From Peptococcaceae bacterium BRH_c4a (GTDB lineage Bacteria > Bacillota > Desulfotomaculia > Desulfotomaculales > Desulfocucumaceae): DNA of 64,000 bases. The DNA lies in contig LADN01000069.1 in NCBI GenBank assembly GCA_000961585.1, forward strand, positions 1-64,000. Reading direction: 5' to 3'. Of the stretch, positions 16,523-25,352 are shown one piece after another. The notes beneath the pieces were generated by a model, which ran no database searches, had not been told where the DNA came from, and saw nothing but the letters and a program-made list of their open reading frames with translations. The position numbers were made by a program, and so were the translations under genes. Every line of letters begins with the position of its first letter. Position 1 is the stretch's first letter.

Positions 16523-16894
16523 ATGATGAAGCAGGAGGAAATAATGGAGTTCCTCAACAGGATGTCTGAATCAGACGTTGTGAAGAAGGTTCAGTATCCT
16601 GTCTTTAGTATTCCTAACCCAAAAGATAATATGAAGGTAAGCATAAACTTCATAGATGACATACAGGTAATCATAACCGCTGAGTTGGGCAGGACAACTC
16701 TGAGAATTAAAGATATACTGAAGCTCAGCGAGGGAGCTATAGTGGAATTGGAGCAGCCGGCCGGTGAGACTGCCGAGGTATTTGTGAATGATCAGAAATT
16801 CGGCAAGGGTGAGGTTATAGTCATCGGCAGTAATTTCGGAATAAGGATGGAAAGTGTTAGTCAGAATGAAAAAAAGGAAAGTATTGGTAAGTAA
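16523..16894 (+). CDS. stand-alone FliN-type motor switch (SpoA domain) protein
   Basis: The 123 residues consist of a short leader and one SpoA/FliN domain: VIITAELGRTTLRIKDIL, LSEGAIVELEQPAGE, VFVNDQKFGKGEVIVIGSNF, GIRMESV. It stands where fliM-fliY usually lie in this operon, while full FliM and FliY are at the operon end. It may supply extra C-ring subunits or a FliN for the sorting platform. An ATG at 16544 behind a perfect AGGAGG is an alternative start. Confidence 0.88.
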   Translation: MMKQEEIMEFLNRMSESDVVKKVQYPVFSIPNPKDNMKVSINFIDDIQVIITAELGRTTLRIKDILKLSEGAIVELEQPAGETAEVFVNDQKFGKGEVIVIGSNFGIRMESVSQNEKKESIGK

Positions 16895-16896
16895 AA

Positions 16897-17280
16897 ATGG
16901 ACATGGACTTCTTAGGAGCAGCCATTAGAATAATAATTGCCCTTCCGCTGGTGGCCGCACTGGCGTATTTTTTAATAAAGCACGGTCTTGCCAGGAGGAC
17001 ACCGGCTCCTGGGGGCAAGCGGCGCATGAGGCTTATCGAGCAAATTCCCATCGGGCCTAAGACCTCGTTAAGCCTTGTGGAGGTGGGGGGACACTATATT
17101 TTGCTGGCCCACTCGGACAGCGGCTTTCATGTTATCAGGGAAATGGATGAATTACCCGTTACCGTTCTTCAACAGGATCCTGAAATAATGGACTTTAAGG
17201 AAATGTTTGACAAAATGAAAACAGCGGCCGGCAGTAACCGGTTGCTGGGTAAATACTTATCCCGGAAAGGCAAGGCATAA
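16897..17280 (+). CDS. fliO: flagellar biosynthesis protein FliO
   Basis: Small accessory protein for FliP assembly in the export gate. The 127 residues have an N-terminal transmembrane helix (about 6-27) and the FliO domain: MRLIEQIPIGPKTSLSLVEV and YILLAHSDSGFHVI. Its stop overlaps the fliP start by one base. Confidence 0.9.
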   Translation: MDMDFLGAAIRIIIALPLVAALAYFLIKHGLARRTPAPGGKRRMRLIEQIPIGPKTSLSLVEVGGHYILLAHSDSGFHVIREMDELPVTVLQQDPEIMDFKEMFDKMKTAAGSNRLLGKYLSRKGKA

Positions 17281-18071
17281 TGAATATCAGATCAGCTTTG
17301 CATATTGAAAATATCGGAAGGTGGCGGGCCAGGCAAAATTTCTATACCATGCTGGCCATGGCGGTGGTTGGTCTATTACCGGCTGCGGCTTACGCTCAGC
17401 CTCTGCCGGGAATAGATCTCAGGGTAAACCCTACGGATAGCCCCACCGAAGTTGTGGATAGCGTAAAATTACTGGTTTTGCTAAGTGTGCTGGCCTTGGC
17501 CCCCGCCTTTATTATGATGGTTACCAGCTTTACCAGGATTATCGTGGTGCTTTCACTGCTAAGAGGGGCCATAGGCGTCCCCATGACTCCGCCAAATCAG
17601 GTGCTGATAGGGCTGGCTTTATTTTTGACAGTTTTTATTATGACGCCGGTATATAACCAGATTAATGACAGTGCCATAAAACCGTATATGGAGAACCGCA
17701 TTACCCAGGATCAGGCTATGGAGGAAGCCTACAAACCTCTGAGAACCTTTATGTTAAAGCAGACCAGGGAGAAAGACTTGGCCCTTTTTGTGGCTATTTC
17801 CAAATCCGATCGACCCCGAAGCTCTGAAGACGTGCCCATTTCGGTTCTGGCCCCGGCATATGTGATAAGCGAGCTGAAAACCGCTTTTCAGATTGGTTTT
17901 TTGCTGTATGTTCCCTTTCTGGTAATAGATATGGTTGTGGCCAGCACACTGATGTCCATGGGTATGTTCATGCTTCCGCCGGTAATGATAGCTTTACCGT
18001 TTAAGCTTCTTCTTTTTGTTATGGTTGACGGATGGTATCTGGTGGTTAAGTCCCTGGTGGAAAGTTTCTAA
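17280..18071 (+). CDS. fliP: flagellar export gate protein FliP
   Basis: Core subunit of the FliPQR pore. The 263 residues have an N-terminal signal-like segment ending AAAYAQ, then membrane helices with FIMMVTSFTRIIVVLSLLR, PPNQVLIGLALFLT and the C-terminal SMGMFMLPPVMIALPFKLLL. The family signatures are intact. The ATG overlaps the fliO stop. Confidence 0.97.
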   Translation: MNIRSALHIENIGRWRARQNFYTMLAMAVVGLLPAAAYAQPLPGIDLRVNPTDSPTEVVDSVKLLVLLSVLALAPAFIMMVTSFTRIIVVLSLLRGAIGVPMTPPNQVLIGLALFLTVFIMTPVYNQINDSAIKPYMENRITQDQAMEEAYKPLRTFMLKQTREKDLALFVAISKSDRPRSSEDVPISVLAPAYVISELKTAFQIGFLLYVPFLVIDMVVASTLMSMGMFMLPPVMIALPFKLLLFVMVDGWYLVVKSLVESF

Positions 18072-18136
18072 GATAGCTATAAGCTATAGGCTATTTGAAA
18101 ATTTGTATTAGCTTACAGCTTACAGCTAATAGCTGG
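18072..18136. repeat. 7-nt repeat hairpin (AGCTATA / AGCTTAC type)
   Basis: Heptads AGCTATA AGCTATA GGCTATT on the left and AGCTTAC AGCTTAC AGCTAAT on the right fill the gap between fliP and fliQ. The two arms are largely complementary (TAGCTATAAGCTATA against TAGCTTACAGCTAATAGCT), giving an AT-rich hairpin. Confidence 0.78.
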
Positions 18137-18146
18137 AGATGATATA

Positions 18147-18416
18147 ATGACCGACTCTTTAGTTATTCAAATAGTAAGGGATGCCCTAATGATGGTACTG
18201 GTGATTGCGGCGCCCATACTGGTGGCCGGATTGCTGGTGGGCCTCATAATAAGTATACTGCAGGCCACCACCCAGATACAGGAACAGTCATTAACCTTTG
18301 TGCCCAAGCTTATCGCCGTTCTGGTTTTATTAGTGGTCATGGCTCCCTGGATCATAAATGTTCTGGTGGGTTATACCACAGAACTGTATTTAAAAATACC
18401 ACTTATGGTTAAATGA
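18147..18416 (+). CDS. fliQ: flagellar export gate protein FliQ
   Basis: Two-helix membrane protein of the export pore. The 89 residues show ILVAGLLVGLIISILQATTQ and EQSLTFVPKLIAVL, the standard FliQ pattern. Normal length. Confidence 0.97.
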   Translation: MTDSLVIQIVRDALMMVLVIAAPILVAGLLVGLIISILQATTQIQEQSLTFVPKLIAVLVLLVVMAPWIINVLVGYTTELYLKIPLMVK

Positions 18417-18420
18417 AAAA

Positions 18421-19194
18421 ATGCTTAATTATGAACTGATAGTTACTTTTTTACTGATATTTGCCCGAATAGCATCCTTTATCGTGACCGCCCCTGTTTT
18501 TGGAGGGCAGTACACTCCCGGTCCGGTTAAGGCTGGGATGGCTTTTGTTATTTCATTGGTATTATTGCCTCTGGTTACTCCGCCTCTGCACCAGATGGCA
18601 GGGCTCCTGGGATTTATGCTGGCGGTAATCCGGGAGGTTGGCGTGGGTCTTTTGACCGGGCTCGTTTGTCATATGATTCTGCAGATCCTGAATATACTGG
18701 GGCAGATTTTTGATATGCACGTAGGATTTATGATGGCAAGCTTTTTTGACCCCACTTCGGGGGGCCAGGTGACGCTGACGGCCAAATTTCTCTATCTACT
18801 GGGCACTATTCTGTTTTTTATTATTGACGGACACCACATGCTTCTTTTTGGTATGGCCCGGAGTTTTCAGATTTTACCTCTGGATACCGCTGTTTTTAAC
18901 GGAGGCAGTATCTTTATTATCATACGGGCCTTTGCCAGAATGGTGACCGTGGCGGTGCAGATCAGCGCCCCGATAATTGCCGTGGTGCTTATTGTGGATG
19001 TATGCCTGGGCTTACTGGGGAGAACCGCCCCCCAGATGAATATTTTTATGCTGGGGTTTCCTGTTAAGATTGGAGCCGGTATACTTGCCCTGGCCGTTTT
19101 GGCGCCTCTGCTGGGGATGGTATTCCAATCCCTTTTCAGGATGATGGAAAGGGATCTGTACACCTTGCTGAAGGGGTTGATTCAAAGTGGCTGA
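18421..19194 (+). CDS. fliR: flagellar export gate protein FliR
   Basis: Third pore subunit. The 257 residues have about six membrane segments, with FARIASFIVTAPVFGG near the start and FMLGFPVKIGAGILAL near the end. ATG 4 nt after fliQ; last 8 nt overlap flhB. Confidence 0.95.
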   Translation: MLNYELIVTFLLIFARIASFIVTAPVFGGQYTPGPVKAGMAFVISLVLLPLVTPPLHQMAGLLGFMLAVIREVGVGLLTGLVCHMILQILNILGQIFDMHVGFMMASFFDPTSGGQVTLTAKFLYLLGTILFFIIDGHHMLLFGMARSFQILPLDTAVFNGGSIFIIIRAFARMVTVAVQISAPIIAVVLIVDVCLGLLGRTAPQMNIFMLGFPVKIGAGILALAVLAPLLGMVFQSLFRMMERDLYTLLKGLIQSG

Positions 19195-20254
19195 AGGTGG
19201 TCAGGAAAAAACAGAACAGCCGACCCCCAGAAAGCTGCAGGAGGCCCGCCGAAAGGGCCAGGTGGCCAAAAGCAAGGATTTATCCGCAGCCGTGGTGTTG
19301 ATGGCGGCAGTGACAGTGTTTTTTATCTCCTCGGAAAATGCGGTAACAGGGATGGAAAGACATTTGTCCTGGTACTTCGCCAACTGCATTAGTTTTAACC
19401 TGCCCGACAAACATCTTCCGGGAGTCTTCCTGAAAAGCCTTTTTGATATTTTTTTAATTTTCGCCCCGGTACTATTAGTTTCTGTTTTTTTTGCGGTAAT
19501 GGCAAATGTTGTGCAGACAGGGTTTCTTTTATCCGGCGATTCGCTTATGCCTAAATCGGACCGTCTCAACCCCCTGGAGGGGCTCAAGAAAATGTTTAGT
19601 GTCAACAGTTTGGTAGAGCTGCTTAAGAGTATTCTTAAAGTGGTTGTGGTGGGTCTGGTAAGCTATCTGGTTGCGGTGAAGTATATACCGGAACTTTTGA
19701 TGGTATTCTACAAAAACCCTTCCCAGGAAATGCTGGAGATATTGGACGTTCTCATTGTGGTGGCTGCCGCAGGGGGAGGAGCTTACCTGATACTGGCGGT
19801 GGCGGATTTTTATTACCAGCGTTTTGATTTCCTCAAGTCCATGCGTATGAGCAAGCAGGAAATTAAGGATGAATATAAGCAGACTGAGGGAGACCCCCAG
19901 ATAAAGGGATGGCTGCGCAAAAGACAAAGAGAAATCTCCATGAACAAAATCAGGGAGGAAGTGCCCAGGGCCACAGTGGTTGTAACAAATCCCATTCACT
20001 ATGCGGTGGCCCTCAGATACCAGGAAGGGGTAACCGGCGCCCCCATTGTGATCGCCAAGGGTGCTGGAGACATAGCTTTAAGGTTGAAGGCCATAGCGGT
20101 AAAAAGCAGTGTTCCGGTGGCGGAAAACCCACCCCTGGCCAGGTCACTTTTTCAGCAGGTGGACGTAGGCAGGGAAATACCCGTGGAACTATACCAGTCG
20201 GTGGCCGAGGTTATGGCCATGGTGCTTAAGATTGACAAACGAGGAATTGTGTAA
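19187..20254 (+). CDS. flhB: flagellar export switch protein FlhB (NPIH variant)
   Basis: Export gate component that undergoes autocleavage to switch substrate class. The 355 residues begin GGQEKTEQPTPRKLQEARRK, have four membrane helices, and a cytoplasmic domain. The self-cleavage motif, normally NPTH, reads NPIH (residues 268-271, followed by YAVALRY). The catalytic Asn-Pro pair and His remain, so cleavage is likely but may differ in rate. GTG start overlapping fliR. Confidence 0.95.
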   Translation: MAEGGQEKTEQPTPRKLQEARRKGQVAKSKDLSAAVVLMAAVTVFFISSENAVTGMERHLSWYFANCISFNLPDKHLPGVFLKSLFDIFLIFAPVLLVSVFFAVMANVVQTGFLLSGDSLMPKSDRLNPLEGLKKMFSVNSLVELLKSILKVVVVGLVSYLVAVKYIPELLMVFYKNPSQEMLEILDVLIVVAAAGGGAYLILAVADFYYQRFDFLKSMRMSKQEIKDEYKQTEGDPQIKGWLRKRQREISMNKIREEVPRATVVVTNPIHYAVALRYQEGVTGAPIVIAKGAGDIALRLKAIAVKSSVPVAENPPLARSLFQQVDVGREIPVELYQSVAEVMAMVLKIDKRGIV

Positions 20255-20291
20255 TGGAGGAGACGGGAAATAACTTCCCGGGAGGAACCGT

Positions 20292-22367
20292 ATGCCCCCA
20301 ATAACTGCCACAACTTTTTTTAATAGTATAAAAAGAAATACTGATATGGTGATTGCAGCTATGATCATAGGTATACTGCTTATGATCATTATACCGCTGC
20401 CTCCGGCTGTGCTGGATGTTCTGCTGGTGATCAGCATCAGCATCGGCCTGGTAATACTTCTGATTACTATGTTCACCACAGAACCTCTGCAGTTTTCTAT
20501 TTTTCCGTCGCTGCTACTGGTAACCACCCTTTACCGTCTGGCCCTCAACATATCTTCCACAAGGCTTGTGCTGGGACAGGCCGATGCCGGAGATGTCATT
20601 GAGGCCTTTGGCACCTTTGTGGTGGGGAACAACTATCTGGTGGGATTTGTTGTTTTTATAATAATAACCATAATACAGTTTGTGGTGATAACCAGTGGCG
20701 CCGGCAGGGTGGCCGAGGTGGCGGCCAGGTTTACCCTGGACGCCATGCCCGGCAAGCAGATGAGTATTGACGCCGATTTCAATTCGGGGCTGATCAGTGA
20801 GGACGAGGCCCGGGAAAGAAGGAAAAGGCTTCAGCGGGAGGCGGACTTCTTCGGGGCCATGGACGGCGCCAGCAAGTTTGTCCGCGGTGACGCCATAGCG
20901 GGTATACTGATCACCATTATAAATGTTACGGGCGGTATACTTATAGGGATTCTTCAAATGGATATGTCGGCCACGGAAGCCCTTGATATATATACTGTAC
21001 TGACCATAGGTGACGGACTGGTGGCTCAAATACCGGCGCTGCTGATATCCACCTCCTCCGGTATACTGGTAACCAGGTCCACTTCCGACAGAAGTTTCGG
21101 CGATGATTTGGCCGGTCAGTTTACGCGCTTTCCCAAAGTAATCTTCCTGGTGGCGGGTATTCTGTTCATACTGGGATTGGTGCCGGCCATGCCTAATATG
21201 CTCTTTATGGTGATGGCGGCGGGTTTCGGTTTTCTGGGCTACAACCTGACCAGGACCAATCAGTTGAAGGAGATGGAGCAAAAGGAGACCGCTGCCCGGG
21301 AGAGCACACAGAAGAAAAGGGAGCCCGAAAGTGTGAAAACCTTCTTCCAGGTGGACCCCCTGCAGATAGAGATTGGGTATAACCTTATCCCCATGACTGA
21401 TGAAAGCCAGGGTGGAGACCTTCTGGGCCGGCTGTCGGCCGTGAGACGTCAGTGTGCCGCGGAGATGGGAGTATATGTGCGGCCTATCAGGATCAGGGAT
21501 AATTTGCAACTGCCCGCCAATGGTTATGTTTTTAAGCTTAAAGGAGAGGAAGGCGCTTCCGGTGAGCTCATGCCCGGATACTACATGGCCATGGACCCCA
21601 CCGGAGGCGAGACGGACATTGACGGTATACCCACCAGGGAACCCACCTTCGGTCTTTCCGCCCTCTGGATAAACCCTTCGGAAAAAGACAGGGCCGAGCT
21701 TATGGGGCTGACTGTGGTGGACTGCTCAACGGTTTTGGTCACTCACCTGACGGAATTTGTAAAGGACAATTCTCATGAACTGCTGGGGAGGCAGGAGGTC
21801 AAGGAGCTGCTGGAGGTTGTAAAAGAAAAGAACCCGGCAGTGCTGGAGGATTTAACCCCGGATGTAATTAACCTGGGAGATGTGCAGAAAGTTTTACAGA
21901 ACCTTTTGAGGGAAAAGGTACCCATAAGGGACCTGTCTTCCATAATGGAGGCCGTGGCCGATGGAGTCCGGATGAACAGGGATATTGACTTTCTTACCGA
22001 TCATGTGAGGCAGGCCATCGCCAGAACCATCTGCAGGCAGTACGTTAACAGGGAAAACAAGCTGGAGGTTATAACGCTTCACCCCAGGGTTGAGCAGATG
22101 GTGGCCGATTCCATTCAGTCCACTCAACTGGGTTCATACCCGGTGCTGGAGCCGGGACTGGCCAGACAGCTGCTGGACGCCATCAGGGAAACCACGGACA
22201 AGGTTTCCTTAAAGGGTCTGGCTCCGGTGGTTTTATGTTCTCCCCGGGTGAGGCTGCCCCTTAGAAGATTTACCGAGAGATATCTTCCCGGTCTGGCCAT
22301 ACTTTCCCTGAATGAAATCTCCCCCAGCGTTGAGGTGGAGGCGGTGGGGACGGTGGTTCTGAATTGA
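20292..22367 (+). CDS. flhA: flagellar export gate protein FlhA
   Basis: Large export-gate protein. The 691 residues have about eight N-terminal membrane helices, the FHIPEP signature region (MPGKQMSIDADFNSGLISED, RREADFFGAMDGASKFVRGD as RLQREADFFGAMDG), and a C-terminal cytoplasmic substrate-docking domain. Overlaps flhF by the TTGA junction. Confidence 0.97.
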   Translation: MPPITATTFFNSIKRNTDMVIAAMIIGILLMIIIPLPPAVLDVLLVISISIGLVILLITMFTTEPLQFSIFPSLLLVTTLYRLALNISSTRLVLGQADAGDVIEAFGTFVVGNNYLVGFVVFIIITIIQFVVITSGAGRVAEVAARFTLDAMPGKQMSIDADFNSGLISEDEARERRKRLQREADFFGAMDGASKFVRGDAIAGILITIINVTGGILIGILQMDMSATEALDIYTVLTIGDGLVAQIPALLISTSSGILVTRSTSDRSFGDDLAGQFTRFPKVIFLVAGILFILGLVPAMPNMLFMVMAAGFGFLGYNLTRTNQLKEMEQKETAARESTQKKREPESVKTFFQVDPLQIEIGYNLIPMTDESQGGDLLGRLSAVRRQCAAEMGVYVRPIRIRDNLQLPANGYVFKLKGEEGASGELMPGYYMAMDPTGGETDIDGIPTREPTFGLSALWINPSEKDRAELMGLTVVDCSTVLVTHLTEFVKDNSHELLGRQEVKELLEVVKEKNPAVLEDLTPDVINLGDVQKVLQNLLREKVPIRDLSSIMEAVADGVRMNRDIDFLTDHVRQAIARTICRQYVNRENKLEVITLHPRVEQMVADSIQSTQLGSYPVLEPGLARQLLDAIRETTDKVSLKGLAPVVLCSPRVRLPLRRFTERYLPGLAILSLNEISPSVEVEAVGTVVLN

Positions 22368-23620
22368 AGATAAAAAAGTACATGGTTAAAGACATGCATG
22401 AGGCATTAAAACTGATAAGGGAAGACTTGGGTCCGGATGCGGTCATAATAAGCAATTACAGGCTCCCCCGGAAGGGCCTGCTGGATTTTTTTTCTCCCAG
22501 GATGATGGAGGTTACAGCAGCCGTAGATGACAATAAAAAAACCATTTTTGCAAACCCCAAGAGGTTAATAGATGACAGTCAGCAGAGCGCCGGAAAACTT
22601 CTGCAAATGCTGAAAGAGTTTGACTCTTACGGAGGCAGGAGGGGCCTTTACCGGGATAACAGGGAAGGGTGCGCAGGCCGGCACCAGAATGAGAGCGGAA
22701 TTGCAAAGGAAATCAGACAGTCAGAACTTCCCTTCGACATGATTCTTAAAAATGAAGGTAATTCCCTTATAAATAGAGAAATAGATCAGCAATGGAAAAA
22801 AATACTTGCCAGCCTGGAAATTCAGGAAAGCATTGTGGAAAGCCTGGTTAACGGCCTTCGGTGCGCTTTGGACGATTCCAGGGAGTTGAATGAAAGGCTT
22901 GACACTTACCAGGACTATGAAACTTATCAAACTTTTCTAAGAGGGAAGATTGCAAGGCTGTTGGAGCCGGCCTACAGACCTTCGCCGCAGTATAAAATAC
23001 GTACCTTTGTGGGCCCCACCGGTGTGGGTAAGACGTTAACCATGGCAAAACTGGCCACTCATTTTAAGATTTATGAAGATAAGAAGGTAGCGCTGATTTC
23101 AGCCTTTGATAATGGACACTGCCCAGGGCGCCTGGAATTGCTCCGGCACTACGGCAAAATGGCGGATTCCCCTGTAGAGCGGGCTGATAACCTGGATGAG
23201 CTGGTAAGGTCCATAAATAAACACGTTGACAAGGACATAATTTTAGTGGATACCATGGGAGTGAATTCCAGGAATACCGGTATGATGCTGAGATTAAGCA
23301 ACTTGCTGCAGTCATTGGGAGGCAGTCAGGAAATATTTCTTGTTCTCAGTTCAACTACAAAAGGCAATGATTTGATAAGAATTGCTGCTGATTTTAGAAA
23401 GGTAGGCTATTCGAAGTTGATTTTCACTAAACTGGATGAGACAGAAACCTGCGGTTCTATGCTGAATGTTGTTTGCAGAATGGGCGTACCGGTGGCCTTT
23501 GTAACGTACGGACAAAACGTGCCTGATGACATAGCGGCGGTTAATCCCAAAAAATTGGCCGGCCTTCTGCTGGGAGGAGTTGACCGATATGTGGAACAAA
23601 GCCTCCAGACCCGCTCCTAA
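22364..23620 (+). CDS. flhF: divergent flagellar SRP-like GTPase FlhF
   Basis: SRP-family GTPase that sets flagellar position. The 418 residues begin MKIKKYMVKDMHEALKLI as in FlhF; the P-loop GPTGVGKT is at about 217-224, and TKLDET (about 355) plus GQNVPDDI are intact. Two SRP-GTPase motifs are altered: the expected DTYRIAAVEQL reads AFDNGHCPGRLELL (from about 247), and the expected DTAGR reads DTMGV (from D296). Catalysis or dimer activation may be lost or changed. TTG start inside the flhA stop. Confidence 0.9.
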   Translation: MKIKKYMVKDMHEALKLIREDLGPDAVIISNYRLPRKGLLDFFSPRMMEVTAAVDDNKKTIFANPKRLIDDSQQSAGKLLQMLKEFDSYGGRRGLYRDNREGCAGRHQNESGIAKEIRQSELPFDMILKNEGNSLINREIDQQWKKILASLEIQESIVESLVNGLRCALDDSRELNERLDTYQDYETYQTFLRGKIARLLEPAYRPSPQYKIRTFVGPTGVGKTLTMAKLATHFKIYEDKKVALISAFDNGHCPGRLELLRHYGKMADSPVERADNLDELVRSINKHVDKDIILVDTMGVNSRNTGMMLRLSNLLQSLGGSQEIFLVLSSTTKGNDLIRIAADFRKVGYSKLIFTKLDETETCGSMLNVVCRMGVPVAFVTYGQNVPDDIAAVNPKKLAGLLLGGVDRYVEQSLQTRS

Positions 23621-24506
23621 AATAATAAAAGCCTTTGGTGGCCATCATGTAAATGGGCCGGAGGGCGGAAAAACGGCAAATTGCGCAGGAGCCAGGGTGA
23701 TAGCGGTTTCCAGCGGCAAGGGAGGAGTAGGGAAGACAAGCCTGGTGGTGAACCTGGCCATTACCCTTGCCAGCCTGGGTCAGAGGGTTGTCATATTCGA
23801 CGCCGATCTCGGCCTGGCCAATGCCGAGGTGCTGATGGGGATAACCCCGCCCAATACTCTTTTTGACTGCCTGTACGGGGAAAAGAGTATTGAGGAAATT
23901 ATCATACCGGGACCATCGGGGGTAAAACTGGTTTCAGGAGGTTCTGGTTTTCTGGAACTGGCCAACCTGGACAGCTCAAGGCGCCAGCAGCTTATAGAGT
24001 CACTGGCTTATTTTGACAGGGAGGCCGACTTTCTCATTATTGATACCGGAGCCGGCATCTCCAAAAATGTCCTTGGATTTGTAGCCGCAGCCAACGAGGT
24101 TATTGTGGTGGTCACCCCGGAACCCACGTCGCTGACGGACGCATACAGCCTTATTAAGGTGCTGGCCATGTTTAAGGTGCATTCGGAGGTGATGCTGGTC
24201 ATTAACAAGGCCGGTGACGAAAGGGAGGCCAAGAGGACGGCCCAGAAAATGGAAAATGTAGTCAACCAGTTTCTCCAAATAAGAGTAAGCAGTATTGGCT
24301 GGATAATCGAGGATCGTTTGGTAAGTCAGGCAGTAAAGAACCAGGAACCTTTCAGCATGTTTTATCCTAATAGTCTTCCAGCGCAGAGTATAACAATGAT
24401 TTCCAGGTTTCTGATTACCGGAAGGCAGGAGGCGGGAACCCTTCCCGGGGCCGGTTCAGGGGGCGCCATGGGATTTATCAGGAAGCTGACAAAGTTATTT
24501 GGCTGA
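23589..24506 (+). CDS. flhG: MinD-like ATPase FlhG (YlxH)
   Basis: ParA/MinD-type ATPase that controls flagellar number with FlhF. The 305 residues contain the deviant Walker A SSGKGGVGKTSLVVNLA, VIFDADLGLANAEVLMG and the Walker B-like FLIIDTGAGIS. The N-terminal tail before Walker A lacks the DQAxxLR element that activates FlhF in B. subtilis. ATG 23589 has GGAGGAG 9 nt upstream; 32-nt overlap with flhF. Confidence 0.93.
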   Translation: MWNKASRPAPKIIKAFGGHHVNGPEGGKTANCAGARVIAVSSGKGGVGKTSLVVNLAITLASLGQRVVIFDADLGLANAEVLMGITPPNTLFDCLYGEKSIEEIIIPGPSGVKLVSGGSGFLELANLDSSRRQQLIESLAYFDREADFLIIDTGAGISKNVLGFVAAANEVIVVVTPEPTSLTDAYSLIKVLAMFKVHSEVMLVINKAGDEREAKRTAQKMENVVNQFLQIRVSSIGWIIEDRLVSQAVKNQEPFSMFYPNSLPAQSITMISRFLITGRQEAGTLPGAGSGGAMGFIRKLTKLFG

Positions 24507-24587
24507 CGAGAGGTGTGCCACTTGTTATCTGATTAACAGGCTGACCAAGGTGGAAAATAGCCCGGAAGGCTGATATGGAGTGTCGCC

Positions 24588-25331
24588 ATGGCAGTTGAAG
24601 ATACATGGAAAGAGTATAAGCGCACAAAAAGTGACATCCTCAGAAATCAACTGGTGATGCAGTATCTGTGGATGATAAAATATCTGGCAGGCAGGCTGGC
24701 CATCAGGCTTCCTTCCTTTATGGCCCAGGAGGATCTGGAGAGTTCCGGTGTTTTCGGACTGGTGGAGGCCGTAAAGAAATTTGATCCGGATATGGGCATT
24801 GAATTTGAAGCTTATGCCTACAGGCGCATAAGAGGTTCAATGATTGACGAGATCCGGAAGGCCAACTGGATGCCCCGCAGTACCTGGCAAAAGCTGCAGG
24901 ACTTGAAAGCAGTCAGGGAAAGGCTGGAAACAGAAGGCAGAAACACAGAAGAGAATGCGGCGGACGAGTTGGATATCAGTATAAAAGAATTGAGAAAACT
25001 GGAGTCCCAATATCACAGTGCCTTTGCGGTATCACTGGACGAGACTGTTTCGGCGTATGACGGGGATGTCAAGGTGGGGTTGATGATACAGGACACAGGC
25101 AGTCCCGACCCCTTTGAGATGGTGGCTGAAGAAGAGGGCAAGTTGATTTTGGCCGAGGCGATAGGTTCGCTGCAGGAAAAAGAACAATTGCTGCTGTCGC
25201 TGTATTACCATGAAGGTCTTACCCTTAAAGAGATTGGAAAGGTACTGGAGGTCTCAGAATCCAGGGTGTGTCAGCTGCACGGCCGGGCAATCGTTAAATT
25301 AAGAAAGATTCTGCAGGAAAAATACAGTTGA
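24588..25331 (+). CDS. sigD: flagellar sigma factor SigD / FliA (sigma-28)
   Basis: Directs late flagellar transcription. The 247 residues cover sigma regions 2 (EDLESSGVFGLVEAVKKFD, FEAYAYRRIRGSMIDEIR), 3 and 4 (LSLYYHEGLTLKEIGKVLEV, SESRVCQLHGRAI). The likely targets in this window are the sigma-28 promoters of flagellin and fliD. An FlgM anti-sigma gene is not present here. Confidence 0.96.
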   Translation: MAVEDTWKEYKRTKSDILRNQLVMQYLWMIKYLAGRLAIRLPSFMAQEDLESSGVFGLVEAVKKFDPDMGIEFEAYAYRRIRGSMIDEIRKANWMPRSTWQKLQDLKAVRERLETEGRNTEENAADELDISIKELRKLESQYHSAFAVSLDETVSAYDGDVKVGLMIQDTGSPDPFEMVAEEEGKLILAEAIGSLQEKEQLLLSLYYHEGLTLKEIGKVLEVSESRVCQLHGRAIVKLRKILQEKYS

Positions 25332-25352
25332 TAAGCAGGGGGGGCCAAGGCA

